Shown: positions 8,287 through 17,776 of the stretch, piece after piece
Layout: every line of letters begins with the position of its first letter
How positions within the stretch are numbered: the first letter of the stretch is position 1
NCBI GenBank assembly: GCA_001870995.2
Contig: MLAV02000004.1
Span: 124,001-188,000 of the forward strand
DNA: 64,000 nt
Reading direction: 5' to 3'
Source of the DNA: Chitinophaga sp. CB10
GTDB lineage: Bacteria; Bacteroidota; Bacteroidia; Chitinophagales; Chitinophagaceae
The notes under the pieces: generated by a model
Database searches by the model: none
The model's input: only the letters and a program-made list of their open reading frames with translations
Told to the model about the DNA's origin: nothing
Position numbers and translations under genes: made by a program

Positions 8287-10194
8287 CTATTTTTCCGGGT
8301 TCGTCAATACAGTTTTGGTGATAATGCTTCTATGCCCTGCCGGTGTGATGACCACTGTTTTCAGGGTAATGGTTTTGCCTTTGGGCACCGGGATGGTGAG
8401 GGGCGCCTGGTAGCGGTGATCATAATCGCCCGGCGGCCGGTTGTTCAACGTAAAGTACACTTTCGCGCCCGGTACAGGCGGTTGCGCTATTTCAAAATGA
8501 TAGGAAGCGGTGGTAATCGTCGTATCCGTATAACTAAACCCGGTGGGTACACGATAATTCATGCCCAGGCGGTCGAACCGCGCGAGGTGCATGGGCAGCG
8601 CCGTATCCGCAAAGCGGGAATAGTTTTTGGCGGCGAGGTCCGTCCACCCGGTTTCCGCGAGTGCCAGCATACGAGGCAGCAGCATGTATTGCAGTTTGGA
8701 TACGTCCGGGATATGCTCCGTCCATACGCAACCTTCCACGCCTAAGATAGCGGCATGTTCCCGTGCTGACAACGCAGGGTACAACGGATCAAAGGCATAG
8801 GCTTTCCACGCCGGCGCATCGCCGCCATGGCTGGCGGGCTCCTGGTCCGAGGCAGATTGCGCATAGTCAAAATACAGTCCGTTGCCTCCCGGCGCCAGGA
8901 TGATTTGCATGCCTTTTTTAAGCTGCGTGACGGCTTCTTTTTCACCGAAGCGGTTCATGATCGTGATGGGCTCTTTCATGCCGCCGGTGGCGGCTTCGTC
9001 CCAGGCGATCATCTTCTTGCCTTTGGAAGTGATGATCTTATTCAGCCGGGTAATGAACCAGGCTTGCAGGGCGTGCGCGTCCTTCAGGCGATGCTGCCGC
9101 ATGAACTGCTGCACGCGTTTATCCTTCTCCCAAAAGCCTTTATAGCATTCGTCCCCGCCGATGTGAATGTAGGGATAGGGAAACAGGGCGGCGATTTCGG
9201 TGAACACGCCGTCGAGGAAAGTATAGGTTGATTCCTGAACAGGATTCAGGGAATTGTCCACATACATTTCAAAGCCGCCGGTGGTGAACCATTTGGCGAA
9301 ACTGCTGCCGGGATTCACTTTTATGCTGGTATCGCCGGTGACGCAGAGCCATGGACAGGAGGCGATGGCCGCCATGGAATGGCCCGGCACATCTATTTCC
9401 GGCAGTATTTCGATATGCCGTGCGGCGGCGTAGCGAACGATGTCCTTTATTTCCTCCTGGGTGTAAAACCCGCCGTCCGTGGCAGGTTCGCCGGGTTGCG
9501 GCGGCAAGGTATTACCGCTGAAATCAATGCGCGGCACGCGCCAGGCGCCTACGTCCGTCAGTTGCGGATAACGCTTAATCTCCACCCGCCAGCCCTGGTC
9601 ATCCGTGAGGTGCCAGTGGAAGCGGTTCAGCTTATAATACGCCATGAGGTCCAGCAGGTCTTTTACCTGCTGCACGGTAAAGAAGTGGCGGCTTACATCC
9701 AGCATGAGGCCGCGGTAGCCAAAGCGGGGCGCATCTTCGATGCGGAGGCAGGGCAGCGCGGCCGTGTCGCCGGTGGAGGCATCCATGAGTTGCAGCAGGG
9801 TTTGCAGGCCGTAAAATAGTCCGGCATCCTTACCAATTAAAGTGATGCCCTGCTGTTCAATGCGGAGGCTGTAACCTTCCGCCGGCAGCTGCGCTGCGCC
9901 GGCGGAGGTGATGAAGATTTCCGGCGATCCGCCGGCGTTGCCGCCGGCTACCACCTGGTTATTAAAGTTGCGCTGCAGCAGCTGTTTTATGAAATAGTCC
10001 ACCGCGGGGCTTGGGCCGGCATCAGTTCTAATGAGGGTACTACCCGTGAAGCGAAATGTGCCCTGTTCCGATTTCACCATGCGGGGCGCGGGTATTAACG
10101 CGGGCGTATGCTGCTGCGCAAATAAATCTTTCCCTCCCCCCCATAAAAAAACTATTGCAAACGTGAACCGTAAAAAATTTTTGCTACCAATCAT
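8287..10194 (-). CDS. GH20 beta-N-acetylhexosaminidase
   Basis: A 635-residue exported enzyme. After the signal peptide comes a GH20b N-terminal domain (about 30-150), then the TIM barrel with MLDVSRHFFTVQQVK, FHWHLTDDQGWRVEIK and the catalytic pair in YIHIGGDECYKGFW (Asp348 and Glu349 by codon position). In this family the Asp orients the substrate acetamido group and the Glu is the general acid. The C-terminal 75 residues (VYFTLNN, LTIPVPKGKTITLK) look like the chitobiase C-terminal beta-sandwich. It releases terminal beta-GlcNAc or GalNAc. The start codon overlaps the stop of the upstream lipoprotein gene by one base (TAATG), indicating translational coupling in PUL 1. Confidence 0.93.
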   Translation of the reverse strand: MIGSKNFLRFTFAIVFLWGGGKDLFAQQHTPALIPAPRMVKSEQGTFRFTGSTLIRTDAGPSPAVDYFIKQLLQRNFNNQVVAGGNAGGSPEIFITSAGAAQLPAEGYSLRIEQQGITLIGKDAGLFYGLQTLLQLMDASTGDTAALPCLRIEDAPRFGYRGLMLDVSRHFFTVQQVKDLLDLMAYYKLNRFHWHLTDDQGWRVEIKRYPQLTDVGAWRVPRIDFSGNTLPPQPGEPATDGGFYTQEEIKDIVRYAAARHIEILPEIDVPGHSMAAIASCPWLCVTGDTSIKVNPGSSFAKWFTTGGFEMYVDNSLNPVQESTYTFLDGVFTEIAALFPYPYIHIGGDECYKGFWEKDKRVQQFMRQHRLKDAHALQAWFITRLNKIITSKGKKMIAWDEAATGGMKEPITIMNRFGEKEAVTQLKKGMQIILAPGGNGLYFDYAQSASDQEPASHGGDAPAWKAYAFDPLYPALSAREHAAILGVEGCVWTEHIPDVSKLQYMLLPRMLALAETGWTDLAAKNYSRFADTALPMHLARFDRLGMNYRVPTGFSYTDTTITTASYHFEIAQPPVPGAKVYFTLNNRPPGDYDHRYQAPLTIPVPKGKTITLKTVVITPAGHRSIITKTVLTNPEK

Positions 10195-11318
10195 TACTGA
10201 TAATTATCGTACACTACTTTTACTTTATAGAAACAAGCGCCGTTGACCACGCGGGAGCCTTGCCACTGGCCGCCGGCGGTATAGAAATCCACCGTGCTGG
10301 TAGACCAGTCATTTAAGCTACAGCTCACCTTAGGCCGCGGATTGCGGTTGGCATCCGGGCGAACCAGCACAATTTGCCCGCTTGGCTGGTTGCCGATGCC
10401 CTTTACAAAAGTCAGGTTGTTCGTAGGAGCGTTGGAAAACGTTTTGGAGGTTTTATTGAAAATATATTCGCCACCGTTAGTCGTGATCCATAACAGGTTT
10501 GTATTGCCGTAGTAGGCGCTCACTTCGTGGCCCCATGCCGTAGGCAGCGTGGCGCGGTACTGCGTCATCTCCGTCAGCGTGGGGCTGGCATCGGTACCGC
10601 TCACCTGCAAGGCCGTGAGGATATGCGCTTTGGTACCAACGTCCTGGCCGATCACCCAGAGGCCGTTGATGCCGGGGTCCCACAGTACGGCATGGGCCTG
10701 CGACAGCGGGAACTCCGCATAGGTATTGTTATCCGCGCCCTGCGAGGCCGCATACACCCGCACCCAGTTACCGTCGGACGCTGCCAGCGCGATGTTGCCG
10801 TTGGGCAGTAACTCTGCCGAATGCACGTTGCCGGGGATCACCTGCGACCAGATGCGCTTGCCCGTTGGGTAAGCGATGAGGGCGGCCATGCTGTTATCGC
10901 ACAGGGCGGCCACGGTGGTGTCCTTCGTGCGGCGGAGTTTAAAGTCCGTACCGCCGCCCCAGGTCTTGATTTCAGCAGCGCTGAAGTCCAGCGTTGTAGT
11001 AGGCGTCCATCTCCATTTTCTAGCGGCATCCGTATTCCAGTCAATCACCGCGGGATCATAGAGGACGAGTTCCTTGGTGGCATCGTTGGTGAGCGCCAGC
11101 AGCTGGCCCGGATAGGGCTCCGGCGATGGCGTAACCGGAGGCGTCACGGGTGGGGCAGTATCTTTGGATTTGCCGCCGCAGGCAGCGAGGAAGGCTACCG
11201 TAGCGATCAGTAACAATTGCTTTATACCGGCTCCGGAAACCTGGGGCGCCCATGCCGTCCACCGCGCAATAGCAGCCCGAAAGCGGGCAATGCCCGCTTT
11301 ACTGGTTTGATGTTTCAT
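10194..11318 (-). CDS. DUF6528-like beta-propeller lipoprotein of PUL 1
   Basis: A 374-residue lipoprotein with a lipobox FLAAC (Cys47) after a hydrophobic stretch. About 30 basic residues precede that stretch, unusually long for a lipoprotein signal, so the true start may be later, although no better ATG is visible. The body is made of WD-like blades (LVLYDPAVIDWNTD, HSAELLPNGNIALAASDGN, AHAVLWDPGINGLWVIGQD, WGHEVSAYYGNTNLLWITT) and resembles the DUF6528 proteins of Bacteroidota, which have no established function. It occupies the slot directly after SusD where a surface glycan-binding protein (SusE/SGBP) normally sits. I infer an outer-membrane glycan-binding role. It is coupled to the GH20 start. 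Confidence 0.7.
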   Translation of the reverse strand: MKHQTSKAGIARFRAAIARWTAWAPQVSGAGIKQLLLIATVAFLAACGGKSKDTAPPVTPPVTPSPEPYPGQLLALTNDATKELVLYDPAVIDWNTDAARKWRWTPTTTLDFSAAEIKTWGGGTDFKLRRTKDTTVAALCDNSMAALIAYPTGKRIWSQVIPGNVHSAELLPNGNIALAASDGNWVRVYAASQGADNNTYAEFPLSQAHAVLWDPGINGLWVIGQDVGTKAHILTALQVSGTDASPTLTEMTQYRATLPTAWGHEVSAYYGNTNLLWITTNGGEYIFNKTSKTFSNAPTNNLTFVKGIGNQPSGQIVLVRPDANRNPRPKVSCSLNDWSTSTVDFYTAGGQWQGSRVVNGACFYKVKVVYDNYQ

Positions 11319-11336
11319 GCAGTTCAGTTTTTTATG

Positions 11337-12902
11337 TTAGTATCCCGGGTTGGGCGTTAGTTTATCATTGAGCAACATCTCCGCATTCGGGATCGGGAAC
11401 AGCAAGCGCGTTTCCGTTACGTTGTAGCTGCCGGCAGGCAGATAGCTGTAGCGCGCTTTTTGCTCGATGCCGAAGGCCGTCATCACGCGGATGGCGTTGC
11501 CGGTGCGCACGAGGTCCAGCCAGCGTTTGTTTTCAAAGGCCAGCTCCACTCTCCGCTCATGCAGCAGGATGGCCTGCAGGGCCGTTTGATCCGTAGTGGC
11601 GACGTTATGCGTTGCATCCCCGAAAGCCCTTGCCCTTACCTGGTTGAGGTAGGTCAGCGCCTCCCCTCCTTTGCCCTGCTGGTTCAGCGCTTCCGCCAGC
11701 AGCAGCAATACTTCCGCATAGCGGTACACCGGCCAGTTATCGTTGGTCTGGTTGCCGATGCTGTGCGCATGGAGGAATTTCTTCGGGAACGGACGGCCTA
11801 CCTTACCGGCAGGCGCTACGTAGTTCACTGCTGATTTAACTGCCGTGGCCGTGAAATCATCCGTAGCGTTGAAAGTGCCTTCCGCAATGCCGATGGAGGC
11901 GTCCAGCCTTTTATCTCCTGCTTCATAATCGTTGATCAGGTTTTGGGTAGGCGTGTTATAGCCGCCCACCGAGGTGATGTTGTTATAGTTCACCCCCGTG
12001 ACCACCGTGGTATTGGCCATACGCGGCAGGAAGTTGTAGATGGAAGCATCGGTATTGGCCTGCGGCACCGCCAGGGCAGTGTTGAACTGGATTTCAAATA
12101 CAGATTCGCGGCCGTTTTTGTTACCTAACTGGAACGCATCTCCGTAGTTGGGGAACAAGGCGTAACCCATGGCGGTTACCTGTTTCAGGGCGTTCTCCGC
12201 GAGGTCGTATTTTTTCAGCGTGAGGTACACATCTCCCAGCAGCGTGAGGGCCGCGCCCTTAGTGGCGCGGCCGGACTGTGGAAATACAGGCGCGTCCAGC
12301 TTTTCAGCGGCTTCAGTGGCATCGGCTATGATCAGGTTATATACTTCCTCAGCGCTGGAACGCGGAATGTAGGTTTCCTCACGGGTGAGCGGCGCGCGCT
12401 TATAGATCGGCAGGCCGCCGTAATAACGCACCAGGTCGAAATACGCGAGGGCGCGGATAAATTTCGCCTGCCCCAAAATAGCGTTGCGGCTGGCATCAGA
12501 GAGTTTGATGTCATCGATATGATCCACGATGATGTTGGCGGCGGAGATGGCGTTGAAGCCGGCGTTCCATTTAGCCGGCGTCTGGTTGTTGTATTTATCA
12601 TCCAGGAAATCCGCCACGGCGCAGCGGTTGGTGGTAGCCACCGCCTGGTCGGAGGATTTGTAGTCGTAATGCGTATTGTCCGACCGCATCTCCCCCATCG
12701 TCCACGCGCTCTTGTTGTTATAGAGGCCGCGCAGCTGGTTATAGGCGCCATTGACTGCCAGGTCAAAATCGTTTTGCGTTTTGAAGAAATTCTTCAGGTT
12801 GACATTATTGGGATTGGTTTCGTCGAGGAATTTTTTACAGGAAATTCCCATCAGACTTATCGCCACGAGTATTAAACAGGAGATCTTTTTCATTTTTCGC
12901 AT
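11337..12902 (-). CDS. SusD/RagB-family surface glycan-binding lipoprotein (PUL 1)
   Basis: A 521-residue lipoprotein (lipobox LMGISC, Cys22). The N-terminus KKFLDETNPNNVN and the helical segments AVNGAYNQLRGL, AKFIRALAYFDLVRYYGGLPI and the C-terminal VELAFENKRWLDLVRTGNA are the standard SusD signatures. The latter covers the conserved region that packs on SusC, and the protein ends LTPNPGY, as usual. SusD proteins form the mobile lid over the SusC barrel and capture oligosaccharides at the cell surface. It lies 5 bases downstream of its SusC partner and 18 bases before the DUF6528-like lipoprotein. Confidence 0.95.
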   Translation of the reverse strand: MRKMKKISCLILVAISLMGISCKKFLDETNPNNVNLKNFFKTQNDFDLAVNGAYNQLRGLYNNKSAWTMGEMRSDNTHYDYKSSDQAVATTNRCAVADFLDDKYNNQTPAKWNAGFNAISAANIIVDHIDDIKLSDASRNAILGQAKFIRALAYFDLVRYYGGLPIYKRAPLTREETYIPRSSAEEVYNLIIADATEAAEKLDAPVFPQSGRATKGAALTLLGDVYLTLKKYDLAENALKQVTAMGYALFPNYGDAFQLGNKNGRESVFEIQFNTALAVPQANTDASIYNFLPRMANTTVVTGVNYNNITSVGGYNTPTQNLINDYEAGDKRLDASIGIAEGTFNATDDFTATAVKSAVNYVAPAGKVGRPFPKKFLHAHSIGNQTNDNWPVYRYAEVLLLLAEALNQQGKGGEALTYLNQVRARAFGDATHNVATTDQTALQAILLHERRVELAFENKRWLDLVRTGNAIRVMTAFGIEQKARYSYLPAGSYNVTETRLLFPIPNAEMLLNDKLTPNPGY

Positions 12903-12907
12903 GATTT

Positions 12908-15900
12908 TTAAAGTCCAAGGTTAACGCCGAAGATGAAGGTCCTTTGCAGCGGATAGGCGCCAAGGTCCTGCCCCTGCTGCGTTACAAGCGCCAGTCCGCC
13001 CGCGCTTACTTCCGGGTTGCCGGGGTAGCTGGTGAAGATGTAGACATTTTGCGCGGAGGCATATACGCGCAGGCTTTTGATATAAGGCGTCCTGAACTTC
13101 CTGAGCGTATAGCCCAGGCTGATGTTGTTGATGGTGAGATGGGAAGCGTCGTGGATGAACAGGGTATTATCCGTACGATATGCGACCGTGGTACCTGCCA
13201 GCGTACGCGCTACCCTGCCGTTGCCCGGATCTTCCGGGGAGCGCCAGCGGCCCAGCAGCTCCGGCGGACCGTTAAACACGCCGTCGAGGTTGTAGGTGCT
13301 TTCCTGCATCCCGTTTTTCAGCTTGTTGCCATAGGTGCCGGACATGGCGATATTCAGGTCAAAGTTTTTATACTGGAAGTTGTTGCTGAAGCCGAAGATG
13401 AATTTCGGGTTCGGATCGCCGATCACCGTCTGATCATCCGGGAAGGTGATTTTGCCATCGCCGTTCAGGTCCCTGAAGCGCACGGTACCTGCCTGGGAAG
13501 TAGTGGTGGTGCCGGTGCCGTAGTATTTGGGGCCGGCATCCGCTTCCGCCTGGTTTTTGAAGATACCGTCAAAGATATAACCGTAGAACTGCCCGATAGG
13601 CTTGCCAACCAGCGTGCGGTAGTCTGTAAATTCGGACAGCGTCGTGGTAGGATTATCTGCGAAAGGAATGTTGTTTAAGCCGATGCGTTTAACGAGGTTC
13701 CTGTTAAATGCGATATTGAAATTGGTGTTCCATTTCAGCGCGCCGGTAAGGTTCCTGGTGCTGAGGATGATTTCGTGGCCCCACTGGCTGATGTCGCCCA
13801 GGTTATCCTGCACGGTGGAGAAGCCGGAAGACTGCGGCACCGGCACCACGAACAGTAAGCCGGTGGTGAGTTTGTTGTAATATTCGTAGGTGATGTTCAG
13901 GCGATCGTCGAAGAGGTGGAGGTCCACGCCGAGGTCCAGCTGGCGGTTACGTTCCCAGGCCAGGCTTTGGTTGCCGAGGGAGGACTGGACTTTACCGCCT
14001 GCCAGCGTGCCGGAGAAGGTATAGTTTGCATTACCGATGCTGGCGGCGGTGGTATAGTTCCCGATTTCGGCCATACCGGTTAAACCGTAGGAGCCGCGTA
14101 TTTTCAGGAAGCTGACAGGCTTCACCTCTTTCAGGAAGGGTTCATCGCTCAGGATCCAGCCCAGGCCGACGGAGGGGAATGTGCCCCACTTGTTCTGGTC
14201 GCCGAAGCGGGAGGAGCCATCGCGGCGGAGGGTGGCCTGGAGGAGGTAGCGGTCTTTATAGCTATAGTTCACACGCCCGAGGAACGACATGATGGACCAT
14301 GCGTTGAAGCTGCTGGTATTGGTAGTGATACGGGTGGCGGCGCTGAGGTAAGGCACGCTGTTATCCGGGTAATCGCGGCCGACCATATCGCTGGAGAAAC
14401 CGGTGGAACGCTGCATGGTAAAGCCTCCCATAACGTTCAGGGAATGCCTGCCGAAGTCCTGCTGGTAGTTCAGCGTATTTTCGTTGAGCCAGGTGTAATC
14501 GTTGTTCTGGGAAGTTTCGCCCAGGGCGGAGTTGTTGCCTGGCGGCGGGTTTTCGATAGGCACGGCGTTGAACCCGCCCATGGAAGTGGACGGGATGAAG
14601 CGGTTGCGGCTCATACCGCCGAGGTCCGCATTGCCGGAGGTCCGGAAGGTCAGGTGGTCCGTGATTTTGAAATCAGCGTACACGTTGGCGAGCACGCGCA
14701 GGCGGTTGGCATCGTCCTTTACTTCCAGCAGCTGGCGTAACGGGTTCGCCCATACGAACTGGTTGGTGAAGCCGGTAATGCCCAGGGCCAGGGTGCCGTC
14801 CGGGTTATAGGGCGAGCCCATGGTAGGTATCATGGAGGCGGAGGCGAAGATGGCGCGCTGCCCGTCCACATTAAAACCGGTACCCTGGCGGATGTTATGT
14901 TCCAGCTGCAGGGACGGGGCTACGCCGAATCCCATTTTAAAGCGTTTCCCGGGCGTAAAATCGCCGTTTAAGCGCAGGGAGAAGCGTTTGTACCCGGTGT
15001 TCACCAGGATGCCCTGTTGGTCAAAATAACCGCCTACAATGCTGTAGGCAGCTTTATCGTTGCCGGTGTTCACCCCTATGCTGTAGCTCTGCACGGGCGC
15101 GTTCCTGGTAAGCACGTCAAACCAGTCCGTCCCCTCGCCGTATTGATCCGGGTTTTGGTACACGGCGGGGATGCCGCCGGTATAGCCTTCGTACTTGATT
15201 TTATCTTCATAGAATCCTTTCATGTAGGTGGCCAGTTCCCGGGCGTTCATCACCGGCGGGATCAGCTCTTTCATCAGCGAGGCGCTGCCGTAGAAGGAGT
15301 TAACGCTGATCTGCGTGCCTTCCTGCTTACCTCTTTTGGTGGTGATGAGGATAACGCCGTTGGCTGCACGGGAGCCGTAAAGGGCGCTGGAGGCAGCGTC
15401 CTTCAGGACGGTGAAGGTTTCTATTTCATCCGGGTTGATGTTGTTGAGGTTATCCGGGGTACCGACCATCGGTTGCCCATCGATCACCACGAGGGGGCGC
15501 ACGCTGGAGGTGAGGGAGGCGGCGCCGCGGATGCGGAGGTCCATCCCCTGGCCGGGGCGGCCGGTGGTAGCGGCTACCTGTACGCCCGGCAGGCTGCCCT
15601 GTATCCGCTCGGCGAAGGTACCTGTAGGCTGGTCCTTCACGGAGGAAGCGGAGAGGGTGGACATAGATCCTACCACATCGCGGTTGCGTTGTTTACCGTA
15701 GGCCACTACAATTTCCGTGAGCTGGGAGGAGGTCCGTTCCAGGTGTACGTTAAAGACCGTTTGCCCGTTGATGGGCACTTCCTTCGGCGTATAGCCGATG
15801 TATTGAAAGAGGAGTATGCCGCTGGCTTCCGGGATGCTCAGCGTAAAGCTGCCATCCGGCTGCGTAGCCGTGCCTAGCTGCGTGCCTTTGAGTCTGACGG

Positions 15901-16342
15901 ACACGCCGGGTAAAGGCTGATTATTGACGTCTGTAACCACGCCTTTGATAATTACCGCTGCGGCAGCGGCGGCCGGCTCCGGGAGGCGGGTCACTACAAT
16001 GGTATTTTGGCGGATGGTATAGGTAAAAGGTTTGTTGGCAAAAGTTTTAGCCAGCACTTCTTCAATAGAGGCATTCTTTACATCGAGTGCGAGGGGCCGG
16101 GTACCTTCCAGTATGGCGACGTCCCACAGCACGTTGTAGCCGGTTTGTTTGCGGATCTGGTGAAATACTTCCTCCAGGGTGATATTTTTATCGGACAAGG
16201 TAACCTTCTGAGCATAGCTGGAGGCGCTGACTTCCATTAACGCTGCGATCATTAAAACAATAGTTAGTTTCATAATCAACAGGATTTTTTTGCGCGTAGT
16301 GCCGGTCCTTACCAGGCACACGTCTGGTATGTAAAATTTCAT
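12908..16342 (-). CDS. SusC-family TonB-dependent transporter with STN signalling domain (PUL 1)
   Basis: An outer-membrane importer of about 1144 residues. Domains in order: signal region, secretin/TonB N-terminal (STN) domain (ITLEEVFHQIRKQTGYNVLW to NTIVVTRL), a carboxypeptidase-regulatory-like sandwich (IKGVVTDVNNQPLPGVSVRL), a plug with TLSASSVKDQPTGTFAERIQ and IRGAASL, and a 22-strand barrel ending TFIFGVNLGL. The STN domain contacts a periplasmic FecR, and a FecR gene and ECF sigma gene lie immediately upstream, so import is probably coupled to sigma release. An in-frame ATG at 16421-16423 would add 27 residues. I prefer the ATG at 16340-16342 because MKFYIPDVCLVRTG matches the usual beginning of this class. 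Confidence 0.92.
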   Translation of the reverse strand: MKFYIPDVCLVRTGTTRKKILLIMKLTIVLMIAALMEVSASSYAQKVTLSDKNITLEEVFHQIRKQTGYNVLWDVAILEGTRPLALDVKNASIEEVLAKTFANKPFTYTIRQNTIVVTRLPEPAAAAAAVIIKGVVTDVNNQPLPGVSVRLKGTQLGTATQPDGSFTLSIPEASGILLFQYIGYTPKEVPINGQTVFNVHLERTSSQLTEIVVAYGKQRNRDVVGSMSTLSASSVKDQPTGTFAERIQGSLPGVQVAATTGRPGQGMDLRIRGAASLTSSVRPLVVIDGQPMVGTPDNLNNINPDEIETFTVLKDAASSALYGSRAANGVILITTKRGKQEGTQISVNSFYGSASLMKELIPPVMNARELATYMKGFYEDKIKYEGYTGGIPAVYQNPDQYGEGTDWFDVLTRNAPVQSYSIGVNTGNDKAAYSIVGGYFDQQGILVNTGYKRFSLRLNGDFTPGKRFKMGFGVAPSLQLEHNIRQGTGFNVDGQRAIFASASMIPTMGSPYNPDGTLALGITGFTNQFVWANPLRQLLEVKDDANRLRVLANVYADFKITDHLTFRTSGNADLGGMSRNRFIPSTSMGGFNAVPIENPPPGNNSALGETSQNNDYTWLNENTLNYQQDFGRHSLNVMGGFTMQRSTGFSSDMVGRDYPDNSVPYLSAATRITTNTSSFNAWSIMSFLGRVNYSYKDRYLLQATLRRDGSSRFGDQNKWGTFPSVGLGWILSDEPFLKEVKPVSFLKIRGSYGLTGMAEIGNYTTAASIGNANYTFSGTLAGGKVQSSLGNQSLAWERNRQLDLGVDLHLFDDRLNITYEYYNKLTTGLLFVVPVPQSSGFSTVQDNLGDISQWGHEIILSTRNLTGALKWNTNFNIAFNRNLVKRIGLNNIPFADNPTTTLSEFTDYRTLVGKPIGQFYGYIFDGIFKNQAEADAGPKYYGTGTTTTSQAGTVRFRDLNGDGKITFPDDQTVIGDPNPKFIFGFSNNFQYKNFDLNIAMSGTYGNKLKNGMQESTYNLDGVFNGPPELLGRWRSPEDPGNGRVARTLAGTTVAYRTDNTLFIHDASHLTINNISLGYTLRKFRTPYIKSLRVYASAQNVYIFTSYPGNPEVSAGGLALVTQQGQDLGAYPLQRTFIFGVNLGL

Positions 16343-16486
16343 TACATTTGGATGTTTGAGTTTGAAAATCGATAACTGTGGATAGAATAGCTTTAGCAAC
16401 TTGATTTCACAGGGTAAGCTCAAATACGACCGGCAGCGTTCCCGCGCTTCCGGTTATTTTTTTGCCATACCGCAGGGTGCAGAATT

Positions 16487-17656
16487 TTATGGCATAACAA
16501 TGATCCTCCTTCCTTCAATTTTAAAGTGAACAGTTTTAGTTAATTCCAGCATGCTTAATACTTCTGTAACATCTTTTGAACGCGGCAGGCTACCGGCCAG
16601 GGCTTTGCCCGATACATCGGCCTGGTAGCGGATATCTACATTGTACCAGCGGCTGATTTGCCGCATGATACTTTCCAAACTTTCATTATCGAAGAAGAAG
16701 TTGCCGTTTTTCCAGGCAATGGCTGCTTCCGTATCGGTGGTTTTGGTGCGTATGCGACCGGTGGTTTTATTCACGATGGCCACTTTGCCGGGTACCAGCA
16801 GGGCGTCGGAGTTGCTGCAGTTGACTTTCACGGAGCCTTCCAGGAGGGTGACTTTATGCTGCGCTTCGTCCGGGTAGGCGTTGACGTTAAAATGCGTGCC
16901 GAGTACGCTAATGGTCATGGGCATGCCTGCCGTATCGCGCACGCTTACAAAAAACGGCTTATTCGCATCGGGCGCTACTTCAAAGTACGCTTCCCCGCTC
17001 AGGGAAACGGTCCTGTCTCCCGAAGGGAAAGCCGTAGGATAATGCAGGGTGGAGCCGGCGTTCATCCATACCCGTGTGCCATCCGGCAGGGTCACTTTAA
17101 ACTGGCCGCCATAGGGCGTATGCAGGGTATTGTACACGATAGCGCCGTTGGCGGCGCCCTGGCCTGCCAGGTATTGCAAACTGCCGCTGTCAGCTTTATT
17201 TACGGTGGCGTTGCCCTGTTGGGAAATGGTACCGTTGTCTACTTCTTCCAGCACCACCTGCTGCCCGTTGCCGAGGGTCAGGATGGCTTTGTTGCTGCCC
17301 CGCACAATGGTATTGCTGGCTACGGCGAGTTGTTTGACGGCCGTATGCGGGCGTTGCAAAGCAGGGTAATACAGCCAGGCGGCGCCGGCCAGGATGAGCA
17401 GGAATACGGCGGCTGCGGCCGCGTAGTACCAGCGGCGGTTTCCACCGACGGGCGACAATCCAGGCGGCGCGATCTGCTGCTGGATATGCTGCAACATGCG
17501 CAGGCGCACCTCCTCCTCTTCGTTAATGGCAGTGGATTGCCATTCCACCGTGGTATTGTTTTCCGCCTCATACCAATCCATCAGCTGCTGCTCTTCCTGA
17601 GGCGTGATCGTACCATCCAGGTATTTATCGATCAGTTGCTGTATATAGTCTTTCAA
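16487..17656 (-). CDS. FecR-family anti-sigma factor with DUF4974 domain
   Basis: A 389-residue inner-membrane regulator. Residues 1-60 form the cytoplasmic sigma-binding helices (YIQQLIDKYLDGTITPQEEQ). One transmembrane helix spans about 76-98 (WYYAAAAAVFLLILAG). The periplasmic FecR domain (about 180-275) contains TPYGGQFKVTLPDGTRVWMN and VSLSGEAYFEVAPD. The C-terminal DUF4974 domain (about 320-389) is STN-like and should contact the SusC STN domain. It holds the adjacent ECF sigma factor until the transporter binds its ligand. It lies between the sigma gene (17777) and SusC (16342), all in one direction. Regulation by substrate-loaded SusC is established for this family; the ligand here is unknown. 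Confidence 0.95.
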   Translation of the reverse strand: MKDYIQQLIDKYLDGTITPQEEQQLMDWYEAENNTTVEWQSTAINEEEEVRLRMLQHIQQQIAPPGLSPVGGNRRWYYAAAAAVFLLILAGAAWLYYPALQRPHTAVKQLAVASNTIVRGSNKAILTLGNGQQVVLEEVDNGTISQQGNATVNKADSGSLQYLAGQGAANGAIVYNTLHTPYGGQFKVTLPDGTRVWMNAGSTLHYPTAFPSGDRTVSLSGEAYFEVAPDANKPFFVSVRDTAGMPMTISVLGTHFNVNAYPDEAQHKVTLLEGSVKVNCSNSDALLVPGKVAIVNKTTGRIRTKTTDTEAAIAWKNGNFFFDNESLESIMRQISRWYNVDIRYQADVSGKALAGSLPRSKDVTEVLSMLELTKTVHFKIEGRRIIVMP

Positions 17657-17776
17657 GCTATAAAATTTAGGTGTTAAACGCGGATGCCCTTAGCGCGGTA
17701 CAAGCTTTCGGCTCGCCGGCTATACAGATATGTACCGCAACTGTTGCGTTACCCTTAGTGACTGTAAAAATTTTTT

